From positions 62,001 through 126,000 of the forward strand of contig NZ_AFXQ01000005.1 of assembly GCF_000224415.1 (NCBI RefSeq): a stretch of 64,000 nt of DNA, in the 5' to 3' direction. The notes below the pieces were generated by a model, which searched no databases, was not told where the DNA came from, and saw only the letters and a program-made list of their open reading frames with translations. Positions 8,837 to 16,165 of the stretch are shown here, piece after piece. The first letter of the stretch is position 1; every line of letters begins with the position of its first letter. The translations under genes and the position numbers were made by a program. Origin of the DNA: Citricoccus sp. CH26A. GTDB taxonomy: Bacteria; Actinomycetota; Actinomycetes; Actinomycetales; Micrococcaceae.

Positions 8837-9136
8837 TCAGCCGAGGTCGACGACCTCGAACTCCAGCAGCTCCGCCCCCGTGGCCACGGGCTGCCGGGTC
8901 GGTCCGCCGTCGTCATGACCGTTGTTGCGGGCGCTCCGCCAGGCTTCGAAGTCCTCCTCGGTGGCCCAGTGGGTGATCACGAAGTACCGCGATTCCCCCT
9001 TGACCGGGCGCAGGAGCTGGAATCCCTGGAAGCCCGGGGACTGGTCCACGGCGTGCTTGCGCGCGGCGAAGCGGGCCTCGAGCTCGGGCCCCTGGCCCTC
9101 GGGAACGGTGATGGCGTTGATCTTCACGACGGTCAT
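8837..9136 (-). CDS. antibiotic biosynthesis monooxygenase (ABM)-domain protein, HmoA-like
   Basis: A 99-residue ferredoxin-like-fold protein: MTVVKINAITVPEG, then ELEARFAARKHAVDQSPGFQGFQLLRP and YFVITHWATEEDFEAW, the usual order of ABM/heme-degrading monooxygenase-like proteins. The ATG at 9136 was chosen because upstream codons are Arg/Ala-rich read-through. Members degrade heme or oxidise quinone-like substrates; the substrate is unknown here. The gene converges with bioQ, with 16 bp between the stops. Confidence 0.75.
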   Translation of the reverse strand: MTVVKINAITVPEGQGPELEARFAARKHAVDQSPGFQGFQLLRPVKGESRYFVITHWATEEDFEAWRSARNNGHDDGGPTRQPVATGAELLEFEVVDLG

Positions 9137-9218
9137 GCTCGGTCTCCTGGTCCTCCGACGGGCGTGGGCTGATGCGCCACGCCGTGCGGTCAGGGCACGG
9201 GTGGCGGCTAGGGGCAAC

Positions 9219-9872
9219 CTACCCCAGCCGGCCGCCGGATTCCTCCAGGTAGCAGACGCCGCACAGGGACTCGTAGGTGACCTCGACGCCGTCGATCGCC
9301 ACCTGGTCACCCTCGAAGATGAACCGCTCCACGGCCTCGTCCCCGCCCACCTCGACGACCTTGCGGGTGTTGAAGATGGCCTTGCGCCCGCATCGGCAGA
9401 TGGTCTTGAGCTCCTCGAGGGAGTGCGCCAGTTCCAGCAGCCGCGCCGAGCCGGGGAACGAGTCGGTGCGGAAGTCGGTCCGGATGCCGTAGGCCATGAC
9501 GGGGACGCCCTGCAGCACGGCGATGCGCAGCAGGTCGTCCACCTGCGCGGGCTCCAGGAACTGTGCCTCGTCCACGAGCAGGCAGGCCACCGGCTTGACC
9601 ACGGCGTCCACGTGCTCGATCAGCGCGGCCGGGTCATCCCCGGTGGCGTGGCGACGGAAGAGTTCCAGCAGGTCGGCCCCGTGGGGGATCAGGAAGTCGA
9701 CCGAACGGGTGACGCCGAGCCGGGACACGATCTCGTCGTCTCCCTTGGAATCCACCTGCGGCTTGGCCAACAGGACCCGCTGGCCCCGTTCCTCGTAGTT
9801 GAAGGCGGCCTGGAGCAGTCCGGTGGACTTGCCCGAGTTCATCGCCCCGTAGCGGAAGTAGAGTTTGGCCAC
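9219..9872 (-). CDS. tdk: thymidine kinase
   Basis: Salvage enzyme phosphorylating thymidine. 217 residues with P-loop GAMNSGKST (9-17), the DEAQF Walker-B-like segment, the lasso region containing MAYGIRTDFRTDSFPGS, and the structural zinc cysteines in CRCG and LCGVC. GTG start; TAGACT (9881-9886, read on the minus strand) lies 8 nt upstream, so the mRNA may be nearly leaderless. Confidence 0.95.
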   Translation of the reverse strand: MAKLYFRYGAMNSGKSTGLLQAAFNYEERGQRVLLAKPQVDSKGDDEIVSRLGVTRSVDFLIPHGADLLELFRRHATGDDPAALIEHVDAVVKPVACLLVDEAQFLEPAQVDDLLRIAVLQGVPVMAYGIRTDFRTDSFPGSARLLELAHSLEELKTICRCGRKAIFNTRKVVEVGGDEAVERFIFEGDQVAIDGVEVTYESLCGVCYLEESGGRLG

Positions 9873-9918
9873 GGTCGACGAGTCTAGTTCGCCGCCGGGC
9901 CGGTCCCCCGCCCCGTGC

Positions 9919-10197
9919 TCACCGGATGGAGTTGGGGTGCTTCGCCAGCGGGGTGACCTTGATCTTCATGTACGGGTACATCGGGAAACCGGACAGGATG
10001 GCGTGGAGCTCGTCGTTGTCCGCCACGTCGTAGACGGAGTAGTTGGCGTACTCGCCGACGACCCGCCAGATGGACTGCATCTTCCCCTGCTGTTGCAGGT
10101 TGCCCGAGTACTCCTTCTCCTGGGCCACGAAGTCGGCCTTGACCTCATCCGTCATCGACTCGGGAAAAGTGACGTCCATGCGCGCCAGGAACAGCAT
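9919..10197 (-). CDS. catC: muconolactone delta-isomerase
   Basis: 92 residues. MLFLARMDVTFP, QEKEYSGNLQQQGKMQSIWRV and the C-terminal FPMYPYMKIKVTPLAKHPN match the CatC family, which isomerises muconolactone in the beta-ketoadipate pathway. No catA or catB lies nearby, so the gene is isolated. The family includes members of uncertain function, and the physiological role is open. Confidence 0.85.
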   Translation of the reverse strand: MLFLARMDVTFPESMTDEVKADFVAQEKEYSGNLQQQGKMQSIWRVVGEYANYSVYDVADNDELHAILSGFPMYPYMKIKVTPLAKHPNSIR

Positions 10198-10281
10198 CGT
10201 GCAGCCTCCAAAGGGTCTGGGATCGGGTCGAGGCCACCCTACCGGCCCCCGGGGCCCCTCCCGGGGCAGATGAACCCCGGT

Positions 10282-11442
10282 CTAGTCCAGCGGCAGCACG
10301 AAGCCGGGGCGCCGGACCGTGGTCCGGCCGGTGACGCCCCGCGGGATGCTCTCGGCATCGAACGGCAGGTGCACGACGGCGTCACCCCGTTCCAGCGCGA
10401 CGAGCAGTCCCTGCCCCCCGGATGGCCCGGCCAGGGCGATGTGGCGGGGCCAGTCCCCGCCGCACGGCACCTCGGCGACCAGCTCGGGCGACTCGCCGCG
10501 GCGGATCACCCCGATGGTGTTCCGCCCGCGATTGGCCACGTAGACCAGGGCGCCGTCCGCCGAGACCACCAGGTGTGAGGGCAGGTTGTCCCGGGCGGAC
10601 TCCGGATCCGCGTCCTGGGCGTGGGTCGGGACGATGCCGATCTCCGGGAAGCCCTCCGGCCCGGCCTCGAGGCCCAGGATGTGCAGCCGCGAGTCCAGTT
10701 CGCCCACGACGGCGAGGTGCGGTCCGGGCCGGTCGGACCCCGGGCGCGGGGGCAGCACCGCGAGGTGACGCGGCCCGGTGCCACCGGGCAGGCGGTGCAC
10801 GGCGGTCGGTTCGGTCTCCACGCGCACGACGTCGGTCCCCTCGCCGTGCGCGGTGGCCCGGGCCGAGGCCTCGAGGGCGGCCACCGAGTACTCCAGGATC
10901 CGGTCACCGCCGAGGTCCGTGACGAGCAGGCGGTCGTCGTCGAGGAACAGCACGAAGTGCAGGTGCGGGGCCTCCTGGCGGGAGGGCACCGGCCCGGAGC
11001 CCTCCGGGGCCTGGACCGCGATCGGCCGGCCCAGCCGGCCCTCCTCGAGGACCCTGGCGACGGTCAGGGTGCCCGAGTCGTAGGAGGCCGCGGCCAGCCA
11101 CGTCCCGGCGGGGTTCAGGTCGGCGTGGCAGGTGTTCTCACCCCCGCTGGGGATCTGCTGGATGGTGATCCAGCCGACGTCCTCCGTCCCGGCGCCCGGT
11201 TCCGACGGTGACAGGACCGCCAGCGCCCCCTCGGGCACGTGCTGGGCGGCGTACAGCAGGCCCTCCGACGGGGTGCCCGGGCGCCCCGCGACCAGCCAGG
11301 ACGGGGCGTCCGGGCCGGAACCGGCCACGGCCTCCGGGCCCTCCGGCCAACCGGTCGTGCGCACGATGCCCCCCGAGGTGGGCAGGGCGGGGGCGTGCTC
11401 ACCGGGTTCGTTGAAGGTGCCGACCAGGACGGAGGCGGTCAC
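10282..11442 (-). CDS. lactonase of the 7-bladed beta-propeller family (6-phosphogluconolactonase-like)
   Basis: 386 residues with repeated beta-rich blades. NTCHADLNPAGTWLAAASYDSGTLTV, HLHFVLFLDDDRLLVTDLGGDRI, GPRHLAVLP and SHLVVSADGALVYVANRGRNTI are typical of YbhE/lactonase propellers, which hydrolyse 6-phosphogluconolactone in the pentose phosphate pathway. There is no signal peptide. It follows the DUF3151 gene by 3 nt. A lactonase of other specificity is possible. Confidence 0.82.
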   Translation of the reverse strand: MTASVLVGTFNEPGEHAPALPTSGGIVRTTGWPEGPEAVAGSGPDAPSWLVAGRPGTPSEGLLYAAQHVPEGALAVLSPSEPGAGTEDVGWITIQQIPSGGENTCHADLNPAGTWLAAASYDSGTLTVARVLEEGRLGRPIAVQAPEGSGPVPSRQEAPHLHFVLFLDDDRLLVTDLGGDRILEYSVAALEASARATAHGEGTDVVRVETEPTAVHRLPGGTGPRHLAVLPPRPGSDRPGPHLAVVGELDSRLHILGLEAGPEGFPEIGIVPTHAQDADPESARDNLPSHLVVSADGALVYVANRGRNTIGVIRRGESPELVAEVPCGGDWPRHIALAGPSGGQGLLVALERGDAVVHLPFDAESIPRGVTGRTTVRRPGFVLPLD

Positions 11443-11445
11443 GGC

Positions 11446-11874
11446 TCAGCCCCGGGCGATCTCGTCTTTGGCGCGGGGGTCGGCGTCGGCCAGGAAGGCG
11501 TCGATCCGGTGGACCTCCTCGCCCTCGCCGATGGCCGCGGCGGCCTGGCCCAGCAGGTAGAGCGAGCGCAGGAAACCGCGGTTGGGCTCGTGGCTGTACG
11601 GCACCGGGCCGGCCCCGCGCCAGCCGGCGCCGCGCAGGGCGTCCAGTCCGCGGTGGTAGCCGACGCGGGCATAGGCGTAGGCATCGATGGTGCGGCCCTC
11701 GCCCCACGCGTCCTGCGCCATGAGGGCCCAGGCCAGCGAGGACTTCGGGAACCGGGTGGCGAGGTCCTCCGGCAGGTCGCCGGCCTCGATCCGCGCGAGG
11801 ACCTCGTGCTCCTCGGGCAGGTAGGTGGGTTCGGGCTGCATCAGGTTCCTGCCGACCAGGGACGCGTCAGACAT
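11446..11874 (-). CDS. DUF3151 family protein
   Basis: 142 residues, helical and acidic. It matches the actinobacterial DUF3151 family by its core (PKSSLAWALMA, then AYAYARVGYHRGLDALR and GAGPVPYSHEPNRGFLRSL). The family is widely conserved next to fructose-bisphosphate aldolase in actinobacteria, as here, but has no known function. Confidence 0.85.
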   Translation of the reverse strand: MSDASLVGRNLMQPEPTYLPEEHEVLARIEAGDLPEDLATRFPKSSLAWALMAQDAWGEGRTIDAYAYARVGYHRGLDALRGAGWRGAGPVPYSHEPNRGFLRSLYLLGQAAAAIGEGEEVHRIDAFLADADPRAKDEIARG

Positions 11875-11922
11875 GGTGCTCCTTCCGGGGCGGTCGTGGG
11901 CGGGGCGGGTTCACCCCCGACT

Positions 11923-12228
11923 CTAGCCGTGCCCCGGCTCCCCGCCCTCGTCCCATCCGAGCTCGCGGGCCTGCTGGGCCCACCGGTCATGCTCCACGTC
12001 GCGCGCCTCCCGGCGGTCCTGCCGGGCCTCGAGGCGGTCGACCCGCTGCTCCAGCTCCGGCCGGGCCGCGCCCTTCTCGAGCGCCTCGACCCGCTTGCGC
12101 AACGCGTCCAGTTCCTGCGGGTCGGCGCCCTCGGCCCATGGCAGCGGCTTGCCCGTGGCCATGCTGAACACGGTGATCCCACCCCAGACGAGGATGGCGA
12201 TGATGGCGATCCACGCGAACCACGGCAT
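11923..12228 (-). CDS. small single-pass membrane protein with coiled coil
   Basis: 101 residues. One N-terminal hydrophobic helix (residues 2-24, rich in Ala, Ile and Val) is followed by a charged heptad-like region (about 38-75: LRKRVEALEKG, LEQRVDRLEARQD). No recognised domain. The layout recalls PspB-type small membrane proteins but the sequence does not prove kinship. GGAAGGA precedes the ATG. Confidence 0.6.
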   Translation of the reverse strand: MPWFAWIAIIAILVWGGITVFSMATGKPLPWAEGADPQELDALRKRVEALEKGAARPELEQRVDRLEARQDRREARDVEHDRWAQQARELGWDEGGEPGHG

Positions 12229-12249
12229 GGGCGTTCCTTCCGGTGGGCA

Positions 12250-12271
12250 GCCCGGGCCGGCCGGCCCGGGC
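12250..12271. repeat. 22-bp perfect palindrome between fbaA and the small membrane protein gene
   Basis: A perfect, loop-free palindrome made of CCGG/GGCC steps, 11 bp after the fbaA stop. It may act as a cruciform or terminator element. Confidence 0.5.
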
Positions 12272-12282
12272 CCTCGGTGGGG

Positions 12283-13305
12283 TTACTTGATGGACTTGCC
12301 GGCGGAGCCCAGTTCCTGACAGGCCTGGACGATGCGCTCGGCCATGGACGTCTCGGCCAGGGCACCCCAGACGCGCGGGTCGTACGCCTTCTTGTTGCCG
12401 ACGTCGCCGTCCACCTTCAGCACGCCGTCGTAGTTGGTGAACATGTGACCGGCCACCGGCCGGGTGAAGGCGTACTGGGTGTCCGTGTCCACGTTCATCT
12501 TGATGACGCCGTAGGAGACGGCATCGGAGATCTCCTGCTGGGAGGAGCCGGAGCCACCGTGGAAGACCAGGTCGAAGGGGCGCTCCTTGCCGATCTTCGC
12601 CCCGACCTCGCGCTGGATCCCGTCCAGGATCTCCGGGCGCAGCTTCACGCCGCCCGGCTTGTAGACGCCGTGGACGTTGCCGAAGGTCAGCGCGGTGATG
12701 TACCGGCCGTTCTCCCCGGCGCCGAGGGCCTCGATGGTGGCGAGCCCGTCCTCGACGGTGGTGTAGAGCTTGTCGTTGATCTCGTGGGCCACGCCGTCCT
12801 CCTCCCCGCCGACGACGCCGATCTCCACCTCGAGGATCTGCCGGTTGGCGTGGGTCCGGGCCAGCAGCTCGCGGCCGATGCGCAGGTTCTCCTCCAGGGT
12901 CTCGGCGGAGCCGTCCCACATGTGGGAGTTGAAGAGCGGGTCACGACCGGCCTTCACCTCGGCCTCGGAGGCGTCCAGCAGCGGCATGACGAAGCCGTCC
13001 AGCTTGTCCTTCGGGCAGTGGTCGGTGTGCAGGGCGATGTTGACGTCGTACTTCTTCGCCACCTCACGGGCGAAGGCCACCATGGCCAGGGAACCGGTGA
13101 CCATGTCCTTGACGGAGGAGCCGGAGAAGTATGCCGCGCCACCGGTGGACGCCTGGATGATGCCGTCCGAACCGGCCTCGGCGAAACCGCGGATGGCCGC
13201 GTTCAGCGTCTGGGAACTGGTGACGTTGATCGCCGGGTAGGCGTAGCCGCCCTCCTTGGCGGAGTCGATCATCTCGGCGTACTTGTCCGGGGAAGCGATG
13301 GGCAT
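12283..13305 (-). CDS. fbaA: fructose-bisphosphate aldolase, class II
   Basis: 340 residues. Zn-dependent aldolase of glycolysis and gluconeogenesis. Diagnostic segments are AINVTSSQTLNAA, the metal/catalytic segment ALHTDHCPKDKLDGF, EVEIGVVGGEEDGV, GNVHGVYKPG and the phosphate loop FHGGSGSSQQEI with NVDTDTQYAF. Length is normal for class IIA. It is the first gene of a run with the small membrane protein, DUF3151 and lactonase genes. Confidence 0.97.
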   Translation of the reverse strand: MPIASPDKYAEMIDSAKEGGYAYPAINVTSSQTLNAAIRGFAEAGSDGIIQASTGGAAYFSGSSVKDMVTGSLAMVAFAREVAKKYDVNIALHTDHCPKDKLDGFVMPLLDASEAEVKAGRDPLFNSHMWDGSAETLEENLRIGRELLARTHANRQILEVEIGVVGGEEDGVAHEINDKLYTTVEDGLATIEALGAGENGRYITALTFGNVHGVYKPGGVKLRPEILDGIQREVGAKIGKERPFDLVFHGGSGSSQQEISDAVSYGVIKMNVDTDTQYAFTRPVAGHMFTNYDGVLKVDGDVGNKKAYDPRVWGALAETSMAERIVQACQELGSAGKSIK

Positions 13306-13493
13306 TGCGGCTCCTTGGCATCTGGTGACCGTGAGCGCCGGCGAACATGCCGGCGTCCGGAAGTCCGGCCTGCGGGCGGGGCGGGCAGGCAGCCCCGGTG
13401 CAGACCCTGTCCGCAGGCCATCCTAGCGACCGGACGGGCACGGGGGCCGCGCCTGCACCAGGGTGACCTGGTCGCGGGCCCGGCACCCGCCGG

Positions 13494-14885
13494 TCAGCCC
13501 TGGGGGTCCCGGTCCGCGGTGGCGGCGTCGACGTCGTCGACCTCGGGTGGCGCCTGGGCGGGCCCGTGGGGTCCGGCCGCCGCCGGGGTCACGCTCCTGC
13601 GGCGTTGGCGGCGCATGCGCTGGTAGCGCAGGCGCTGGGCCGGGGTGGCCTTGGCGGAGGCCCGGTCCTTCGGGTCGAGGGGGTCCTGGCCGAGCACCGG
13701 GTCGGGGCCGGTCTGGTAGCGATCGGACCAGACCTGGATCAGGGTCCACGCCACGGCGGTGTAGGGCACGGCCAGGATGGCACCGAAGATCCCGCCCACG
13801 ATGGTGCCGACCGTCAATGCCAGCAGCACGATCAGGGCGTGCAGGCTCAGGGTGCGGCCCATGACGACGGGCTGGAGCAGGTTGCCCTCGAGCTGGTTGA
13901 CGGCCACCACGATGGCGACCACGATCAGGGCCTCAACCGGCCCGGTGGTGACCAGGGCGACCAGGGCGGCCAGGATCCCGGCGACCGTGGCCCCCACGAT
14001 GGGCACGAACGCGCCGATGAACACGATCACTGCCAGCGGCAGGGCCAGCGGGACGCCGATGATGAACAGGCCGAGCCCGATCAGCACGGCGTCGACCAGG
14101 GCCACGGTGGCGGTGCCGCGGACGTAGCCGCCGAGCACCTGCGAGGACCGGTCCACGGACTCGGCGAGCTTGGCGCGGGTCCCGTCCCGGAACCAGCGGA
14201 GGGTGAAGCTGGTGATCTTCCAGCCGTCCTTGAGCAGGAAGAACAGCACCACGACCATCAGCACCACGCCGGTGAGGAACTCGGTGGCCGCGGAGAGGCC
14301 GGTCAGGGTGTTGCTGGCCAGGCCGCGGGCGAACTCACCACCGGTGAGGAAGTCCGTGACCTGGCCGGTGGCGTCCTGCAGGGCCCCGGCGTCCACCGGC
14401 AGCGGGCCGGAGGTGATCCAGTCCTGCAGCTGCTGCCAGCCGGCGATCGCCGAGGCCGTGAGGGCGTCCCACTCGTTCCGGACGGCGACGACCACCCCGG
14501 TGACCACGCCACCGACGAGGACCAGGATGCCCAGGAAGGCCGCGAGGGTGGCCCAGAGGTGGGACCAGCCCCTGGCCACCAGCCACCGCACCAGCGGGGC
14601 CACGGCGGCCGCCAGGATGAACGCGACCAGCACGGCGACCAGCACGACGCTCACGCGCAGCAGGAGCCACAGGACCCCGACGACGACCGCGGCGATCAGC
14701 AGCGTCTGCCCGGCCCGGGCCCCGGCCCGGCCCATCCCGTCCGACCACGGTCCCGGGTGCCGTGCGGCCGGGGACCCGGCGGCGGGCTCGGCGTCACCGT
14801 CCGGGGTGGAGTCCGGTCCGGTCCGGTGCGGACCGGTGCCGACCGAGGGGTCCTGCGGGTGCTGCGGGGCATGCGGTGTGGTCAC
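13494..14885 (-). CDS. AI-2E transporter family (PerM-type) permease
   Basis: 463 residues. An N-terminal Pro/Gly-rich tail of about 60 residues precedes eight or so membrane helices: a first cluster (VVVGVLWLLLRVSVVLVAVL), then FFLLKDGWKITSF and the family-typical IIGVPLALPLAVIVFIGAFV with PIVGATVAGILAALVAL. The C-terminus is basic (RLRYQRMRRQRRR). The GTG at 14885 was chosen because AGGAG lies 7 nt upstream; the longer frame extends into the next gene. Substrates of the family include autoinducer-2, small organics or ions; unknown here. Confidence 0.85.
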   Translation of the reverse strand: MTTPHAPQHPQDPSVGTGPHRTGPDSTPDGDAEPAAGSPAARHPGPWSDGMGRAGARAGQTLLIAAVVVGVLWLLLRVSVVLVAVLVAFILAAAVAPLVRWLVARGWSHLWATLAAFLGILVLVGGVVTGVVVAVRNEWDALTASAIAGWQQLQDWITSGPLPVDAGALQDATGQVTDFLTGGEFARGLASNTLTGLSAATEFLTGVVLMVVVLFFLLKDGWKITSFTLRWFRDGTRAKLAESVDRSSQVLGGYVRGTATVALVDAVLIGLGLFIIGVPLALPLAVIVFIGAFVPIVGATVAGILAALVALVTTGPVEALIVVAIVVAVNQLEGNLLQPVVMGRTLSLHALIVLLALTVGTIVGGIFGAILAVPYTAVAWTLIQVWSDRYQTGPDPVLGQDPLDPKDRASAKATPAQRLRYQRMRRQRRRSVTPAAAGPHGPAQAPPEVDDVDAATADRDPQG

Positions 14886-14989
14886 GGGCTGGCTCCTGGG
14901 GCCTGGAGGACGCGGTGCTGTGGTCCAGCCTACGAGCAGGCGCGCCCGGTGGACTCCCGCGAGGGTGTCCTGCGGTGCCGCGGCGGCGG

Positions 14990-15700
14990 TCAGGTGCCGA
15001 ACACGTGGCGGCGGACCCAGGCGTGCATGGCGATGCCCGCCGCCACGCCGGCGTTGATGGACCGGGTGGAGCCGAACTGGGCGATGGACAGCGTCGCCTC
15101 CGCCGCCCGGTGCACCTCCTCGGACAGTCCCGGCCCCTCCTGGCCGAAGACCAGCACGCACCGCTCGGGCAGCCGGTAGGTCTCCAGCGGCACCGAGTCC
15201 GGGAAGATGTCGATGCCCAGCACCGTCAGCTCCTCGGACCGTGCCCAGCCGATGAAGTCCTCCACCGTCGGGTGGTGGTGCACGTGCAGGTATCGGTCCG
15301 TGACCATGGCCCCGCGCCGGTTCCAACGGCGCCGGCCGATGATGTGCACGCCGGCGGCGTTGAACGCGTTGGCGGTGCGCACCACGGTGCCGATGTTCAG
15401 GTCGTGCTGCCAGTTCTCGATCGCCACGTGGAAGGAGTGCCGACGGGTGTCCAGGTCCGCGACGATCGCCTCCAACGACCAGTAGCGGTAGTGGTCGGCC
15501 ACGTTGCGCCGGTCCCCGTGCCGCAACAGGTCCGGGTCCCAGTGCTCCCCGGCCGGCCACTCGCCCTCCCAGGGGCCCACGCCCACCTCGCGCGGGGGCC
15601 CGTCCCCTGGCACGACGTCGGCGCCCCCCTCGGCCGGCGCGTCCGGTCCCGACACGGCCGGCACCGGGGCGCCCGGGGTGCCGGGCCCGGCGTCGGGCAT
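14990..15700 (-). CDS. SpoU/TrmH-family RNA 2'-O-methyltransferase
   Basis: 236 residues. The C-terminal SPOUT knot has all three motifs: NIGTVVRTANAFNAAGV, LVFGQEGPGLS and SIAQFGSTRSINAGVAAGIAMH. The N-terminal 50 residues are Pro/Gly-rich. The ATG at 15700 shares its A with the upstream stop (TGATG), suggesting coupled translation; an ATG at 15727 is an alternative. It methylates ribose in tRNA or rRNA; the target is not predictable. Confidence 0.9.
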   Translation of the reverse strand: MPDAGPGTPGAPVPAVSGPDAPAEGGADVVPGDGPPREVGVGPWEGEWPAGEHWDPDLLRHGDRRNVADHYRYWSLEAIVADLDTRRHSFHVAIENWQHDLNIGTVVRTANAFNAAGVHIIGRRRWNRRGAMVTDRYLHVHHHPTVEDFIGWARSEELTVLGIDIFPDSVPLETYRLPERCVLVFGQEGPGLSEEVHRAAEATLSIAQFGSTRSINAGVAAGIAMHAWVRRHVFGT

Positions 15701-16029
15701 CACCCCTTGCGGTCCACCAGCGCCCACGAGGCCAGCGCCGAGGCGGCCGCCACGGTGAGCACCGAGGGCCAGGCGCCGATCTTCTTGGCCAGCGGGTGCG
15801 AGGCGCCGAACCCGCCCAGGTACACGGCGGACAGCGCGGCGGTGGTGCCCGCGCCGGCCTTCGCCGCCCAGGTCCGGCCCGCGTAGGCGCCGACGGCGGC
15901 CAGGACGACACCGCCCAGGGGACGGATCCCGGTCTCGCGGGCGGTCAGGTAACCGCCGATCAGCCCCAGTGCTGCCAGCGGGGCGGTGGTGACGGACTCG
16001 GCGGGCTTGAAGACTCCACGTTCACTCAT
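15700..16029 (-). CDS. small hydrophobic membrane protein
   Basis: 109 residues with several Ala/Gly-rich hydrophobic stretches (AALGLIGGYL, GGVVLAAVGAYAGRTWAA, TALSAVYLGGFG, VLTVAAASALASWAL), so probably 3-4 membrane helices. No family recognised with certainty. It is followed by the TrmH gene with TGATG overlap. The start at 16029 fits a leaderless promoter (TAGCGT at 16042-16037, minus strand). Confidence 0.65.
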   Translation of the reverse strand: MSERGVFKPAESVTTAPLAALGLIGGYLTARETGIRPLGGVVLAAVGAYAGRTWAAKAGAGTTAALSAVYLGGFGASHPLAKKIGAWPSVLTVAAASALASWALVDRKG

Positions 16030-16036
16030 GGCCACT

Positions 16037-16042
16037 ACGCTA
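16037..16042 (-). promoter_or_regulatory. -10 hexamer of a leaderless gene
   Basis: TAGCGT on the minus strand, 7 nt before the ATG at 16029. Confidence 0.45.
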
Positions 16043-16165
16043 GCCGCCCCAGCCGCGGGTATTGACGCGCTGACGCGCACCGGAGGACAGTGGTCATGCA
16101 CCCGCCGCGAGGGCCTCCGGGATGAGGCTCACTGCACCGCGCGGCCCTGTGAGATGAGGGATGAG

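Noticed and set aside
11239-13626. 795-codon open frame on the plus strand
   Set aside because: Antisense to the lactonase, DUF3151, small membrane protein and fbaA genes; no family resemblance.
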